The notes beneath the pieces are model-generated. The model was given only the letters and a program-made list of their open reading frames with translations. It searched no databases and had not been told where the DNA came from. From UBA7985 sp002690455 (lineage in GTDB: Bacteria > Pseudomonadota > Alphaproteobacteria > UBA7985), in NCBI GenBank assembly GCA_965662775.1, contig CBFIIW010000015.1, positions 1-64,000 on the forward strand: a stretch of 64,000 nucleotides of DNA, in the 5' to 3' direction. Position 1 is the stretch's first letter, and each line of letters begins with the position of its first letter. The translations under genes were made by a program, and so were the position numbers. Below are positions 7,996 to 15,942 of the stretch, piece after piece.

Positions 7996-8616
7996 TTACT
8001 CACCGGTGAGGAAAGACCATAGTTCCCACCGTTTGTCATTGCCCCAGAACATCTCATCTTCGTCGACGATGAAGTGCGGTGAGCCCCAGCAGCCCCGTGC
8101 AATCAGTGCATCTGTCACTGCGCGGAGCTGGTCTTTGATGCCTTGATCCAGCAGGCGCTCCTGCAATTGTATGGTGTCCTGCGCCCAGTCCGGGGCATTG
8201 GCCGCGACCGCAGCCTTGGCCAGCACATCAATACCCGTGATTTTTTGTCCTTGGCCAAAACATGCCCGATAGACGGCGCGGGCAAAGGCTTGCGCGCCGG
8301 GTTGCCCCACCTCGGCCTCGATGGCGTAGAAAGCACGGCAGACGGCTAAAGATTTGAAAGGGAAGTTGGCGGGCATGGTCAGGGGCACGTTGAGCCGCTG
8401 TGCCGAGCGGATCATGTCGTGGGCGACATAACGGCTCTTGATCGGGATTTCGACCAGCGCTGGGATACCCGTTTGCTTCATTGCGGCACCCATGAGATAG
8501 GGCCGCCAGACGACCTCCAGTTTCGGGAAGTCCGTCATGATGCGGTCGGCTACCGTTGCGCCCAGGTAGCCATAAGGTGAGGAAAAATCGAAGACGAATT
8601 CTAATTTTTCAGCCAT
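7996..8616 (-). CDS. 2-hydroxychromene-2-carboxylate isomerase family (DsbA-fold) protein
   Basis: The 206-residue protein is of the DsbA-fold, kappa-class GST-like family that includes 2-hydroxychromene-2-carboxylate isomerase. The N-terminal FDFSSPYGYLGA (9-20) carries the SSPY motif in place of a CxxC, so it is not a disulfide oxidase. WRPYLMGAAMKQTG (37-50) and the late GCWGSPHFIVDEDEMFWGNDR-like block near 175-193 are family hallmarks. Isomerases of this type use glutathione in aromatic breakdown, but the true substrate here is unknown because no degradation genes are nearby. It ends in convergence with nrdJ. Confidence 0.85.
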   Translation of the reverse strand: MAEKLEFVFDFSSPYGYLGATVADRIMTDFPKLEVVWRPYLMGAAMKQTGIPALVEIPIKSRYVAHDMIRSAQRLNVPLTMPANFPFKSLAVCRAFYAIEAEVGQPGAQAFARAVYRACFGQGQKITGIDVLAKAAVAANAPDWAQDTIQLQERLLDQGIKDQLRAVTDALIARGCWGSPHFIVDEDEMFWGNDKRWELWSFLTGE

Positions 8617-8664
8617 TGGAAACCAATCATGGAACGCACCGTGCTCGGGCGGAGGGACTTGAGC

Positions 8665-10056
8665 TCAAACGAGGAAGACGGCGGCAAGGCCAAGGAAGAC
8701 GAAGAAACCGACCACATCGGTAATGGTGGTCAGGAAAACAGCTGAAGCGTTGGCGGGGTCGACCTTGAGGCGGTCGAGAACGATGGGCACCATGGTGCCG
8801 GACAGGCCGGCAACAATCAGGTTGATGAGCATGGCCACGGCGATGACGGTGCCAAGCACAACGTCCTGAAACCACAGCGCCGAGAACACAAAGGCTACGA
8901 CCGCAAAGCCCAGCCCGTTGAACAGGCCCACCAGCGCTTCGCGGGTGATGAACTGAACAGCCTTTCGCGCCCGCAAATCTTTCATCGCCAGCGCTCGGAC
9001 GGCGACGGCGAGGGTTTGCGTACCGGCATTACCCCCCATCGAAGCGACGATCGGCATTAGCACGGCCAGCGCTACGACTTCACGGATTGTTCCTTGAAAC
9101 AGGGAGATCACCATTGACGCCAGCACGGCTGTTCCGAGGTTTACGCTGAGCCAGATAAAGCGATTCCGGGCGGTGTGTAGCGATGATCGGTTGATATCGG
9201 ACACGCTGCCTAGACCAACCAGCCGCATCAGGTCATCTTCGGCTTCTTCGTCGATGACGTGCACGATGTCATCAAGTGTTACGACACCGACCAGCCGTCC
9301 GGTCTCCGCGTCGGCCACGGGCGCAGAGGAAAAACCGTACTGGCGGAAGGTGTGGGCCAGCTCCTCCTGATCCAGTTCGGGCGGGAAAACCCGCAGATCG
9401 CCTTGTGCAACATCGGTAAGGGTCACGGCTCGCCGGGTGCGCAGAACGTGGCTGACGGAAACGGAACCGACGGGGCGGTAAGCCTCGTCGACCAGATAAA
9501 TATCGTAGAAGTCATCGGGCAGGTCGGGATTCGCACGCAGAAAGTCGATGGTCTGTCCGACGTTCCAGTCTGCAGGGACAGTCACGAATTCACGTGCCAT
9601 CAGGCGCCCGGTCGAAGACTCGGGATAGCGCAGTGCATCTTCAACCGCCCAACGCGCAGCTTCAGGCAAGGTGGCAAGGATCTTCTGCTTGGCGTCCTCA
9701 TCGAGGTCTTCCAGCATGTCGATCCGGTCGTCGGAATTCAGCTCCGTTAGGCGTTCTGAAATGACGTCATCGTCGAGGGTGTCGAGGACATCTTCGAGGA
9801 CCACGCCCTCCACCTCGATCAGCAACTCTGGGGGCAGTTGGTTGCCGAAGACGCGAACAACGGCTGTCCTGTCATCGCGCGACAGGCCTTCGAGTAGGTC
9901 ACCGAGGTCCGCAGGGTGAAGTGCCAGGACTTCTTCGCGCATATCTTCGATAAGACCGGCGCGGATCGCATCGGTTAGCTGAGGGAGCAAGTCTTCGATA
10001 CTACGGGGGTATTCCGTCTCCGGTGGCACAACGCGGGCTTGTGTTGGTTCGATCAT
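8665..10056 (-). CDS. mgtE: Magnesium transporter MgtE
   Basis: This inner-membrane Mg2+ channel has 463 residues. The order is the usual one: a cytoplasmic N domain of superhelical repeats (about 15-130, LHPADLGDLLEGLSRDDR and DLDEDAKQKILATLP), two CBS domains (about 140-260, including the VGVVTLDDIVHVIDEEAEDD end), then five membrane helices (about 290-463). These contain VLMPIVASMGGNAGTQTLAV, the conserved pore region with GGNAGTQ. The start is the ATG at 10056 because AGGGGG lies 6 nt upstream. A GTG two codons earlier also keeps the frame. It is monocistronic or loosely joined to the isomerase gene. Confidence 0.96.
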   Translation of the reverse strand: MIEPTQARVVPPETEYPRSIEDLLPQLTDAIRAGLIEDMREEVLALHPADLGDLLEGLSRDDRTAVVRVFGNQLPPELLIEVEGVVLEDVLDTLDDDVISERLTELNSDDRIDMLEDLDEDAKQKILATLPEAARWAVEDALRYPESSTGRLMAREFVTVPADWNVGQTIDFLRANPDLPDDFYDIYLVDEAYRPVGSVSVSHVLRTRRAVTLTDVAQGDLRVFPPELDQEELAHTFRQYGFSSAPVADAETGRLVGVVTLDDIVHVIDEEAEDDLMRLVGLGSVSDINRSSLHTARNRFIWLSVNLGTAVLASMVISLFQGTIREVVALAVLMPIVASMGGNAGTQTLAVAVRALAMKDLRARKAVQFITREALVGLFNGLGFAVVAFVFSALWFQDVVLGTVIAVAMLINLIVAGLSGTMVPIVLDRLKVDPANASAVFLTTITDVVGFFVFLGLAAVFLV

Positions 10057-10108
10057 GAACACCCCCTACGCCTTTGCGGCCTGTCTGTCCGGGATCAGCT
10101 CCTCAAGA

Positions 10109-10195
10109 TGGTGCGGCCGAGAAGACTCGAACTTCCACGGCCCAAGGGCCACAACGACCTCAACGTTGCGCGTCTACCAATTCCGCCACGGCCGC
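10109..10195 (-). tRNA. tRNA-Leu (anticodon GAG)
   Basis: On the minus strand the acceptor GCGGCCG pairs with CGGCCGC and is followed by A and an encoded CCA. The anticodon stem CAACG/CGTTG holds the loop TTGAGGT, giving anticodon GAG. The long variable arm (TGGCCCAAGGGCCG) is typical of class II tRNAs, and the T-loop reads GTTCGAGTC. It reads CUC/CUU leucine codons. It lies upstream of mgtE and divergent from lipB. Confidence 0.97.
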
Positions 10196-10253
10196 ACATC
10201 TGCTAGGAGCAAGGAGAGTGAGATAACCGCTTTAACGACGAGGTGCAAGACGG

Positions 10254-10946
10254 ATGAAGCCAGAGCAGACCCAGCAAAACCGCGACTCTGGCGGGGACAA
10301 TTTGCAGGGCGCGGCCAACGGCGGTTCTTATCGGTTCTCGGATCGCCTCGTTGGCTACCAAGATGCGCTGTCTGACATGGAGTCACAAGTCGCTGCACTG
10401 GCTGCCGGGCAGGGACGGGAACAGCTGTGGTTTCTCGAACACCCACCGCTGTACACCAGTGGGACGTCGGCACGGTCTGAGGACTTGCTGAATCCCGGTG
10501 CGTTCGAGGTGTTTGAAGCGGGGCGTGGCGGTGAATACACCTATCACGGCCCTGGACAGCGGGTGGTTTACGTCATGCTCGACCTCGGGCGGCGCAAAAA
10601 AGATCTTCGGGCTTTCGTGGCCTCGCTAGAAGGATGGATCATTGCGGCGTTGGCTGAATTCGGGGTCGAAGCTGGCGTCCGAGAGGGCCGGATAGGGGTC
10701 TGGGTCATCAAACCTGATGGAACCGAGGCCAAAATCGCCGCTATCGGCATTCGGGTCAGAAAGTGGATCAGTTTTCATGGAATCAGTCTCAATGTGGCCC
10801 CAAACCTGGAGCATTTCGACGGGATCGTGCCCTGTGGTATCCGCGAATTCGGGGTGACTTCGCTGGCCGATCTGGGAATTGATGCCGACCTCGCCGCTGT
10901 AGATGCAGCTTTGATCAAATACGCACCGGAATACCTCAGCCTGTGA
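10254..10946 (+). CDS. lipB: Octanoyl-[acyl carrier protein]:protein octanoyltransferase
   Basis: LipB moves the octanoyl group from ACP to lipoyl domains of 2-oxoacid dehydrogenases and the glycine cleavage system in the cytoplasm, the first step of lipoate synthesis. The protein has 230 residues. Conserved blocks are LEHPPLYTSGTSA (61-73), RGGEYTYHGPGQRVVYVMLDL (91-111), AKIAAIGIR with catalytic Lys160, FHGISLNVAPNL (174-185) and VPCGIREFGVTSL with catalytic Cys194. The first 25 or so residues are a non-conserved extension. Its stop overlaps the GTG start of the Nudix gene by 4 bp, so the two are likely translationally coupled. Confidence 0.96.
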   Translation: MKPEQTQQNRDSGGDNLQGAANGGSYRFSDRLVGYQDALSDMESQVAALAAGQGREQLWFLEHPPLYTSGTSARSEDLLNPGAFEVFEAGRGGEYTYHGPGQRVVYVMLDLGRRKKDLRAFVASLEGWIIAALAEFGVEAGVREGRIGVWVIKPDGTEAKIAAIGIRVRKWISFHGISLNVAPNLEHFDGIVPCGIREFGVTSLADLGIDADLAAVDAALIKYAPEYLSL

Positions 10947-11398
10947 GCCTAAAACCGCTTAAGCCCGTGAAAAAAGCTTACGTCTATATGGTGCAGCGCC
11001 AGCACCTTCTAGTACACGAGCACCTTGACTATCCAGACGTGCCGCTGGCACTTCCCGGCGGAACGCTGGAACCCGGTGAGCTTCCGCCGCTAGCGGCCTG
11101 GCGTGAGTCGGTCGAGGAGACCGGGCTTAGCGGCGGTTTTGGAAACCTGCGCCTGATTGGAACCGACGTGCAGGTTCATCCCCGCCACAGGCTGAAAATG
11201 GACCGCTGGTTTTACCTTAGCTTTCCGCGCAGACCCCTACCGGCCAGTTGGAAGTCGTGGGAGATGGACCCCTCAGACTGGCATGAACCCGTGCGCATCC
11301 GGTGGTTCTGGCTGCCACTAAGCCGCTTGCCTGAACGGAGCTGGACCCGGGTGCTGCAACGCCATATGCGGCGCCACGGCCTTGCGGTCGGCCGGTGA
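10943..11398 (+). CDS. Nudix hydrolase
   Basis: The 151-residue protein starts with a GTG inside the lipB stop (GTGA overlap). The Nudix box is nearly canonical: G-TLEPG-E-LPPLAAW-RESVEETGL (about residues 40-62), with Ser at one usually hydrophobic site. Nudix enzymes cleave nucleoside diphosphates linked to other groups using Mg2+ held by the REXXEE glutamates. The aromatic-rich C-terminal half (WKSWEMDPSDWHEPVRIRWFW) gives no clear substrate. Coupling to lipB suggests co-expression but no known shared pathway. Confidence 0.88.
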   Translation: MSLKPLKPVKKAYVYMVQRQHLLVHEHLDYPDVPLALPGGTLEPGELPPLAAWRESVEETGLSGGFGNLRLIGTDVQVHPRHRLKMDRWFYLSFPRRPLPASWKSWEMDPSDWHEPVRIRWFWLPLSRLPERSWTRVLQRHMRRHGLAVGR

Positions 11399-11417
11399 GA
11401 CGACCAGGTGAGGAATT

Positions 11418-12701
11418 ATGACTGATCCTCGTTCCCGCCCCTCTTACGCCGCGTTGACTAAAGCCCGAGCGCAAGGACAAGACTTTCTCGCCCCGGGTGG
11501 GCTGCGCCAGAACGCTAAGCGGTCTGGTGGCACGCCACCCTTTGCAACCAACCAGGAGGGGCCCGTGTCCTTTTTCGCCGAAATCGCCAAGTTTGCTATC
11601 AAGGGACTGATCGTTGTTGCGATGCTCTTTCTCGGTGCCATTGCCATCTTCAGTGGATTTGCTGTTGGCACGAGTGGCGGGGGTGAGGGTGGCAGTGACC
11701 CTTTCGATGAAGGCGGCAGCGGAAGTTCTGGCTTTACCGAGTTGGTCCGCGGCGCATTCAACGGCGACGGGGACAACAAGCTGGCGATCGTTCCGGTCAC
11801 TGGGATTATCGACAGCCTGTCTTTATCACCGGACAGCCCGGCGGGATGGTTTGCCGATGAATTCGTCACCTTCGGCTATAGCGTAAAGCAAACGCTGGCA
11901 GCGTTAGCTGAGGACAAAGACGTTAAAGGCGTCCTTCTATTACTCAACACCCCCGGAGGCACGATCAACGGCTCCAAGGCAATCAGCGATGGCGTTGCAG
12001 CCTACCAGGAAGCGACAGGGCAGCCGGTCTTTGCCTACGTTGAATCGATTTCGGCATCGGGGGGTATGTGGTCCATGGCCGGGGCGGATCAGATTCTGGC
12101 CGACGAGGGGGCGTTGGTGGGTTCGATCGGCGTCATTATGGGTAACTGGCTTTACTATGACGACCCCGTAGCGCTCGAAGGCGGCCTGTTTGGGGGTGGC
12201 GTCGAGACGCGCGGAGGTATCCGCGCCGTGCCCCTGACAGCCGGTGAGGGCAAGGACTTCGGCAACCCTTTCCGCGAGCCCGATCCTACTGAGCTAGCGG
12301 TAATTCAGGCCAGCCTCGATGAGTCTTATGATGTTTTTCGTGCCCATGTTGCCCAATCCAGAGGGCTTACGGATGAGGCGGTCAAAGAGCTGGGTGCAAT
12401 GGTCTACGCACCCCGGCAGGCGAAGGCTTTGGGCCTGATTGACGGTATTGCCGACTTCGATGCTGCGTTGGCAGCGTTGGGAGAAGCGGCCGGACTGGGC
12501 GAGGACTTCGCCGCTGTGCAGCAGGGATGGCAGGATCTGGACTGGTTCAGCGGCTTGCTGAGCAGTTCGCGGATAAGGGCCGCAGGCGGTTCATCGGCTG
12601 CCGGTTTGCTGCAGCCACCTGAGTCCGGCGTTACCGTTTGTCAGCGCAGAGAACCTCTCGTACTAAGCGCCTTTCATGCTCAGGTTTATCCGGGCTGCTA
12701 A
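11418..12701 (+). CDS. S49 family (SppA/SohB-like) membrane serine peptidase
   Basis: The 427-residue protein has one membrane helix (about 61-84) and a periplasmic or cytoplasmic S49 protease domain. Family blocks are VTGII (128-132), GVLLLLNTPGGTI (171-183), AYVESISASGGMWSMAGADQI with candidate nucleophile Ser214, ALVGSIGVIMG (232-242), and TAGEGKDFGNPFR with candidate base Lys279. Such enzymes degrade cleaved signal peptides or membrane proteins. I use ATG 11418 (GAGGAATT just upstream). A GTG at 11565 with AGGAGG 7 nt upstream is an equally good start and would leave a short cytoplasmic tail. The last 60 or so residues are unlike the family. It precedes the ribosomal operon. Confidence 0.87.
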   Translation: MTDPRSRPSYAALTKARAQGQDFLAPGGLRQNAKRSGGTPPFATNQEGPVSFFAEIAKFAIKGLIVVAMLFLGAIAIFSGFAVGTSGGGEGGSDPFDEGGSGSSGFTELVRGAFNGDGDNKLAIVPVTGIIDSLSLSPDSPAGWFADEFVTFGYSVKQTLAALAEDKDVKGVLLLLNTPGGTINGSKAISDGVAAYQEATGQPVFAYVESISASGGMWSMAGADQILADEGALVGSIGVIMGNWLYYDDPVALEGGLFGGGVETRGGIRAVPLTAGEGKDFGNPFREPDPTELAVIQASLDESYDVFRAHVAQSRGLTDEAVKELGAMVYAPRQAKALGLIDGIADFDAALAALGEAAGLGEDFAAVQQGWQDLDWFSGLLSSSRIRAAGGSSAAGLLQPPESGVTVCQRREPLVLSAFHAQVYPGC

Positions 12702-12732
12702 GCTAGGTTTTTGGGTTGGGTGACAAGTTGAG

Positions 12733-12832
12733 GCTGGCGAGGCGGCTGAAAACAAGCCCCCTCTGCGCTGGGGTCTGCGCCTGAATCCGCCAGCCAGCTA
12801 TGCGCGCGCATAAGTGCGCCAATGGTTGCGCA
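12733..12832 (+). promoter_or_regulatory. Structured leader upstream of rplN, part 1 (serial hairpins)
   Basis: Three structures follow one another. First, a long arm GCTGGCGAGGCGG (12733-12745) pairs with CCGCCAGCCAGC (12787-12798), with a one-base bulge, enclosing a CCCC/GGGG hairpin. Next is the perfect palindrome TATGCGCGCGCATA (12799-12812). Last, TGCGC (12815-12819) pairs with GCGCA (12828-12832). No T-run follows, so they are not simple terminators. They lie between the S49 peptidase gene and rplN, where autogenous control of the spc operon could act. Confidence 0.5.
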
Positions 12833-12869
12833 GGGTCATCTGTTTCCGTAAACCAGCGGCTATCGCAAC

Positions 12870-12917
12870 GCCGACAGGAACTCCTTTCCCGATCATTGGG
12901 AAAGAAAGCCCGTCGGC
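12870..12917 (+). promoter_or_regulatory. Structured leader upstream of rplN, part 2 (two-stem element)
   Basis: An outer stem GCCGAC (12870-12875) with GTCGGC (12912-12917) encloses a perfect 7-bp hairpin, CTTTCCC (12884-12890) with GGGAAAG (12898-12904). It ends 45 bp before the rplN start. Its form (helix, internal loops, apical hairpin) resembles ribosomal-protein binding sites in leader RNAs, but the ligand, if any, is unknown. Confidence 0.45.
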
Positions 12918-12962
12918 TCTTTGTGCTGTTTTAAGACTTAAACGAGCTAGAGGGAGATCGTC

Positions 12963-13331
12963 ATGATCCAGATGCAGTCCAACATGGATGTGGCCGATAA
13001 CTCCGGCGCTCGCCGCGTTCAGTGCATCAAGGTACTGGGCGGCTCGAAGCGCCGAACGGCAGGTGTCGGTGACATCGTTGTGGTTTCCGTGAAAGAAGCC
13101 ATCCCGCGCGGCCGTGTGAAGAAAGGTGACGTTCAACGCGCGGTAATCGTGCGGACGGCATTCGACATCCAGCGCCCCGACGGCTCTGTCATCCGCTTTG
13201 ATAAGAACGCTGCCGTTCTGATCAACAAGAACAACGATCCGATTGGAACCCGCATCTTTGGCCCGGTTACGCGTGAACTGCGTGCGAAGAACTTCATGAA
13301 GATCATTTCTCTGGCACCGGAGGTTCTCTAA
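12963..13331 (+). CDS. rplN: 50S ribosomal protein L14
   Basis: L14 binds 23S rRNA at the 30S interface and contacts L19. The 122-residue protein has the exact family length and is recognisable throughout (MIQMQSNMDVADNSGARRV, GDIVVVSVKEAIPRG, RELRAKNFMKIISLAPEVL). ATG 12963 follows the strong GAGGGAGA Shine-Dalgarno. It is the first gene of the spc operon here. The usual upstream neighbours rpsQ, rpmC and rplP are missing. Three bases separate it from rplX. Confidence 0.99.
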   Translation: MIQMQSNMDVADNSGARRVQCIKVLGGSKRRTAGVGDIVVVSVKEAIPRGRVKKGDVQRAVIVRTAFDIQRPDGSVIRFDKNAAVLINKNNDPIGTRIFGPVTRELRAKNFMKIISLAPEVL

Positions 13332-13334
13332 GCC

Positions 13335-13649
13335 ATGAAGTTCAAGATCAAGACAGGTGATGACGTCATCGTCACAGCTGGTAAGGACAAGGGTAAGCGC
13401 GGCAAAGTCACGAAGGTCCTGCGCGCGCAGAGCCGTGTGGTTGTTCAGGGCGCCAATCTGGCCACCAAGCATCAGAAGCCAACACAGGCTTCCACCGGCG
13501 GGATCGTTCGTCAGGAGGCGTCGTTGCACATCTCCAACGTTGCAATCGTCGATCCGACGGATAGCAAGCCAGCCCGTGTTGGCTATCGCTTCAACGACGC
13601 AGGCGTGAAGGAGCGGTTTTCCAAGCGCTCCGGCGCTGTGATTTCCTGA
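13335..13649 (+). CDS. rplX: 50S ribosomal protein L24
   Basis: L24 starts assembly of the large subunit on 23S rRNA. The 104-residue protein carries the KOW motif near the N-terminus (GDDVIVTAGKDKGKRGKVTKVL, about 8-29) and the conserved GANLATKHQKPTQASTGGI block (53-71). It lies between rplN and rplE in the standard order, with only a 3-bp gap to rplN. Confidence 0.99.
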   Translation: MKFKIKTGDDVIVTAGKDKGKRGKVTKVLRAQSRVVVQGANLATKHQKPTQASTGGIVRQEASLHISNVAIVDPTDSKPARVGYRFNDAGVKERFSKRSGAVIS

Positions 13650-13665
13650 GAGGGGGGCTGACATC

Positions 13666-14211
13666 ATGAGCGAACCTCGTTTGAAAACACACTATAAGGA
13701 AGTGGTTGTCCCCAAGCTGTCCGCTGACCTTGAAATCAAGAACCCGATGGCGGTTCCCAAGCTGGAAAAGATCGTGCTGAACATGGGTGTTTCCGGCGCC
13801 GTAACGGACCGGAAGGTTCTGACCCAGGCCATGGACGAAATGACCCTGATTGCGGGTCAAAAGCCGGTTGAAACGATCGCGCGAAAGTCTGAAGCCGGGT
13901 TTAAGATCCGTGACGGGATGAAGATCGGCTGTAAAGTCACCCTGCGCGGCAAGAGAATGTACGAATTCCTGGACCGTCTGATCACGATAGCCATGCCGCG
14001 TATCCGCGATTTCCGTGGGCTCACGGGCAAGGGTTTTGACGGCCGTGGCAACTTCGCCATGGGCATAACTGAGCAGATTGTTTTTCCGGAAATCGAGTAT
14101 GACAAGATCGACACGATCCGCGGCATGAACATCGTTATCGTCACCACCGCGACCACCAACGAAGAAGGCAAGGCTCTTTTGTCTGCTTTCGAAATGCCGT
14201 TCGCGAACTGA
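13666..14211 (+). CDS. rplE: 50S ribosomal protein L5
   Basis: L5 binds 5S rRNA and joins the central protuberance of the 50S subunit. The 181-residue protein has the typical IVLNMGVSGAVTDRK (38-52), GQKPVETIARKSEAGFKIR and GMNIVIVTTATTNEEGKALL segments. ATG 13666 is preceded by AGAGGGGGG. It is followed 18 bp later by rpsN, the usual spc order. Confidence 0.99.
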   Translation: MSEPRLKTHYKEVVVPKLSADLEIKNPMAVPKLEKIVLNMGVSGAVTDRKVLTQAMDEMTLIAGQKPVETIARKSEAGFKIRDGMKIGCKVTLRGKRMYEFLDRLITIAMPRIRDFRGLTGKGFDGRGNFAMGITEQIVFPEIEYDKIDTIRGMNIVIVTTATTNEEGKALLSAFEMPFAN

Positions 14212-14229
14212 GCGGAGAGGATCTGAAAA

Positions 14230-14535
14230 ATGGCTAAAAAGTCTATGATTGCCCGCGAAGTGAAGCGGGAGCGCCTGGTCAATAAGTTCGCGGAGAAGCG
14301 TGCGGAGCTCAAGGCGGTCATCGCGAACAAGGCGCTGGACCCGTCCGAACGATTTATGGCTGTGCTGCAACTGCAGAAGCTGCCTCGGAATTCCTCTCGC
14401 ATCCGTATGCATAATCGGTGTGGCCTCACCGGACGCCCGCACGCGGTTTACCGCCGTTTCAACATTTCCCGAATTGCCCTGCGTGAGCTGGGTTCTTCGG
14501 GTCGCCTCCCCGGCGTCATAAAGTCGAGCTGGTAA
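14230..14535 (+). CDS. rpsN: 30S ribosomal protein S14 (zinc-free type)
   Basis: S14 sits in the 30S head and is needed for late assembly. The 101-residue long form lacks the paired CxxC zinc ligands of the short type and has only Cys84 in RCGLTGRPHAVYRRF. This is the usual type in alphaproteobacteria. The C-terminus ends in the conserved LPGVIKSSW. ATG 14230 follows GGAGAGGAT. Confidence 0.98.
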   Translation: MAKKSMIAREVKRERLVNKFAEKRAELKAVIANKALDPSERFMAVLQLQKLPRNSSRIRMHNRCGLTGRPHAVYRRFNISRIALRELGSSGRLPGVIKSSW

Positions 14536-14546
14536 GGAGAACGCAC

Positions 14547-14945
14547 ATGGCAATGTCCGATCCATTGGGTGATATGCTCACCCGCATTCGCAACGGTCAG
14601 CGCGCTCGCCTCTCGTCGGTTAAGTCACCGGCGTCCAAGATGCGTGAGAGCGTGCTGAAGGTACTGGAATCTCAGGGCTTCATCCGCGGTTACAAAGTTG
14701 CGGAAGTGCGCAAGGGCATCTCCGAACTGACCATCGAGTTGAAGTACCACGACGGTGATCCGGTTATTCGCGAGCTGGACCGCGTGTCTACGCCTGGGCG
14801 CCGCGTATTCACCAAGATTAACGACCTACGGCCTTTCCGTAATGGGCTGGGTGTGCAGATTATTTCGACCTCCTCCGGTGTGATGGCAGACGGCGAAGCC
14901 CGTGCCCGCAACGTTGGCGGCGAAGTGCTCTGCCGGATCTTCTAA
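14547..14945 (+). CDS. rpsH: 30S ribosomal protein S8
   Basis: S8 binds 16S rRNA early in 30S assembly. In E. coli it also represses the spc operon by binding an mRNA mimic near rplE; no such copy is obvious here. The 132-residue protein shows DPLGDMLTRIRNGQRA (5-20), RPFRNGLGVQIISTSSGVM and the terminal GGEVLCRIF. It is preceded by AAGGAGAACGCAC. Confidence 0.99.
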   Translation: MAMSDPLGDMLTRIRNGQRARLSSVKSPASKMRESVLKVLESQGFIRGYKVAEVRKGISELTIELKYHDGDPVIRELDRVSTPGRRVFTKINDLRPFRNGLGVQIISTSSGVMADGEARARNVGGEVLCRIF

Positions 14946-14962
14946 GAAGGGAAGTGTGAGAC

Positions 14963-15496
14963 ATGTCTCGTATTGGTAAGAACCCGGTTCCTGTGCCTGC
15001 AAGTGTTGAAGTTTCCGTCAATGGACAGGAAATTACAGCAAAAGGTAAGCTCGGCGAGCTGGCTTTTGTCGCGAATGGTGCAGTCGAAATTAAGTTTGAG
15101 AACGGTGAAGTCACTGTATCACCCAGGGACGAAAGCCGAGACGCGCGCGCCCAATGGGGGACGGCTCGAGCCCGGATCGCCAACATGGTGTCCGGCGTCT
15201 CCGAAGGTTTCTCCAAGGAGTTGGAACTGGTGGGCGTCGGTTATCGTGCTGCGCTCAAGGGGAAGGACCTTCAACTGCAGCTCGGTTTCTCGCACGATGT
15301 TTTGTACCCGATCCCGGATGGGGTGAAGGTCACTTGCGAAAAGCCGACGTCGATCAAGCTCGAAGGAGCCGACAAACAGGAAATCGGCCAGATGGCGGCC
15401 GAGATCCGGTCCTACCGTCCGCCAGAGCCGTACAAGGGCAAAGGCATCCGTTATGTCGGCGAATACATCGCCCGCAAGGAAGGTAAGAAGAAGTAA
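14963..15496 (+). CDS. rplF: 50S ribosomal protein L6
   Basis: L6 lies near the factor-binding site of the 50S subunit. The 177-residue protein has two L6 repeats and ends with the signature PPEPYKGKGIRYVGEYIARK. MSRIGKNPVPVP is the standard N-terminus. It is separated from rplR by 44 bp. Confidence 0.99.
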   Translation: MSRIGKNPVPVPASVEVSVNGQEITAKGKLGELAFVANGAVEIKFENGEVTVSPRDESRDARAQWGTARARIANMVSGVSEGFSKELELVGVGYRAALKGKDLQLQLGFSHDVLYPIPDGVKVTCEKPTSIKLEGADKQEIGQMAAEIRSYRPPEPYKGKGIRYVGEYIARKEGKKK

Positions 15497-15540
15497 GTCC
15501 CTTTTTTGGGCTTGCGGCTTCCACAGAGGGAAACCGAAGT

Positions 15541-15903
15541 ATGCGTACTCGTTACAACAAACGGATTGACCGTGCGAACCGCACCCGCTCCGCGCTGGCC
15601 CGCAAGGGACGCGGTCGGCTGCGTCTGAGCATTTTCCGGTCGTCTAAGCATATCTACGCGCAAGTCATCGATGACGTGCGTGGCGTCACGCTGGCAGCTG
15701 CGTCGACCGTTGACAAGTCGCTCCAGGGCAAGTTGTCCAAGACCACTGATATGGCAGCGGCTTCCGAGGTCGGAAAGCTGGTCGCAGAGCGGGCTAAGGC
15801 AGCGGGCGTGGAAAAGGTTGCCTTTGACCGTGGCGCTTACAAGTTTCACGGCCGCGTCAAGGCTGTGGCAGAGGGCGCGCGCGAAGGCGGGCTGAGCTTT
15901 TAA
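15541..15903 (+). CDS. rplR: 50S ribosomal protein L18
   Basis: L18 binds 5S rRNA with L5 and helps insert it into the large subunit. The 120-residue protein has the basic N-terminus, RLSIFRSSKHIYAQVIDD (28-45) and the terminal FDRGAYKFHGRVKAVAEGAREGGLSF pattern. An unusually long spacer of 144 bp with a hairpin separates it from rpsE. Confidence 0.99.
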   Translation: MRTRYNKRIDRANRTRSALARKGRGRLRLSIFRSSKHIYAQVIDDVRGVTLAAASTVDKSLQGKLSKTTDMAAASEVGKLVAERAKAAGVEKVAFDRGAYKFHGRVKAVAEGAREGGLSF

Positions 15904-15906
15904 TCT

Positions 15907-15942
15907 GTCGGGTGGTGGCATCGGTCCGCCGCCCGGCCCGAC
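15907..15942 (+). other. Hairpin in the rplR-rpsE spacer
   Basis: GTCGGG (15907-15912) pairs with CCCGAC (15937-15942), and GGTGG pairs inside it with CCGCC through one wobble. It begins 4 bp after the rplR stop. No T-run follows. It may be a processing, stability or attenuation element inside the operon. Confidence 0.5.
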
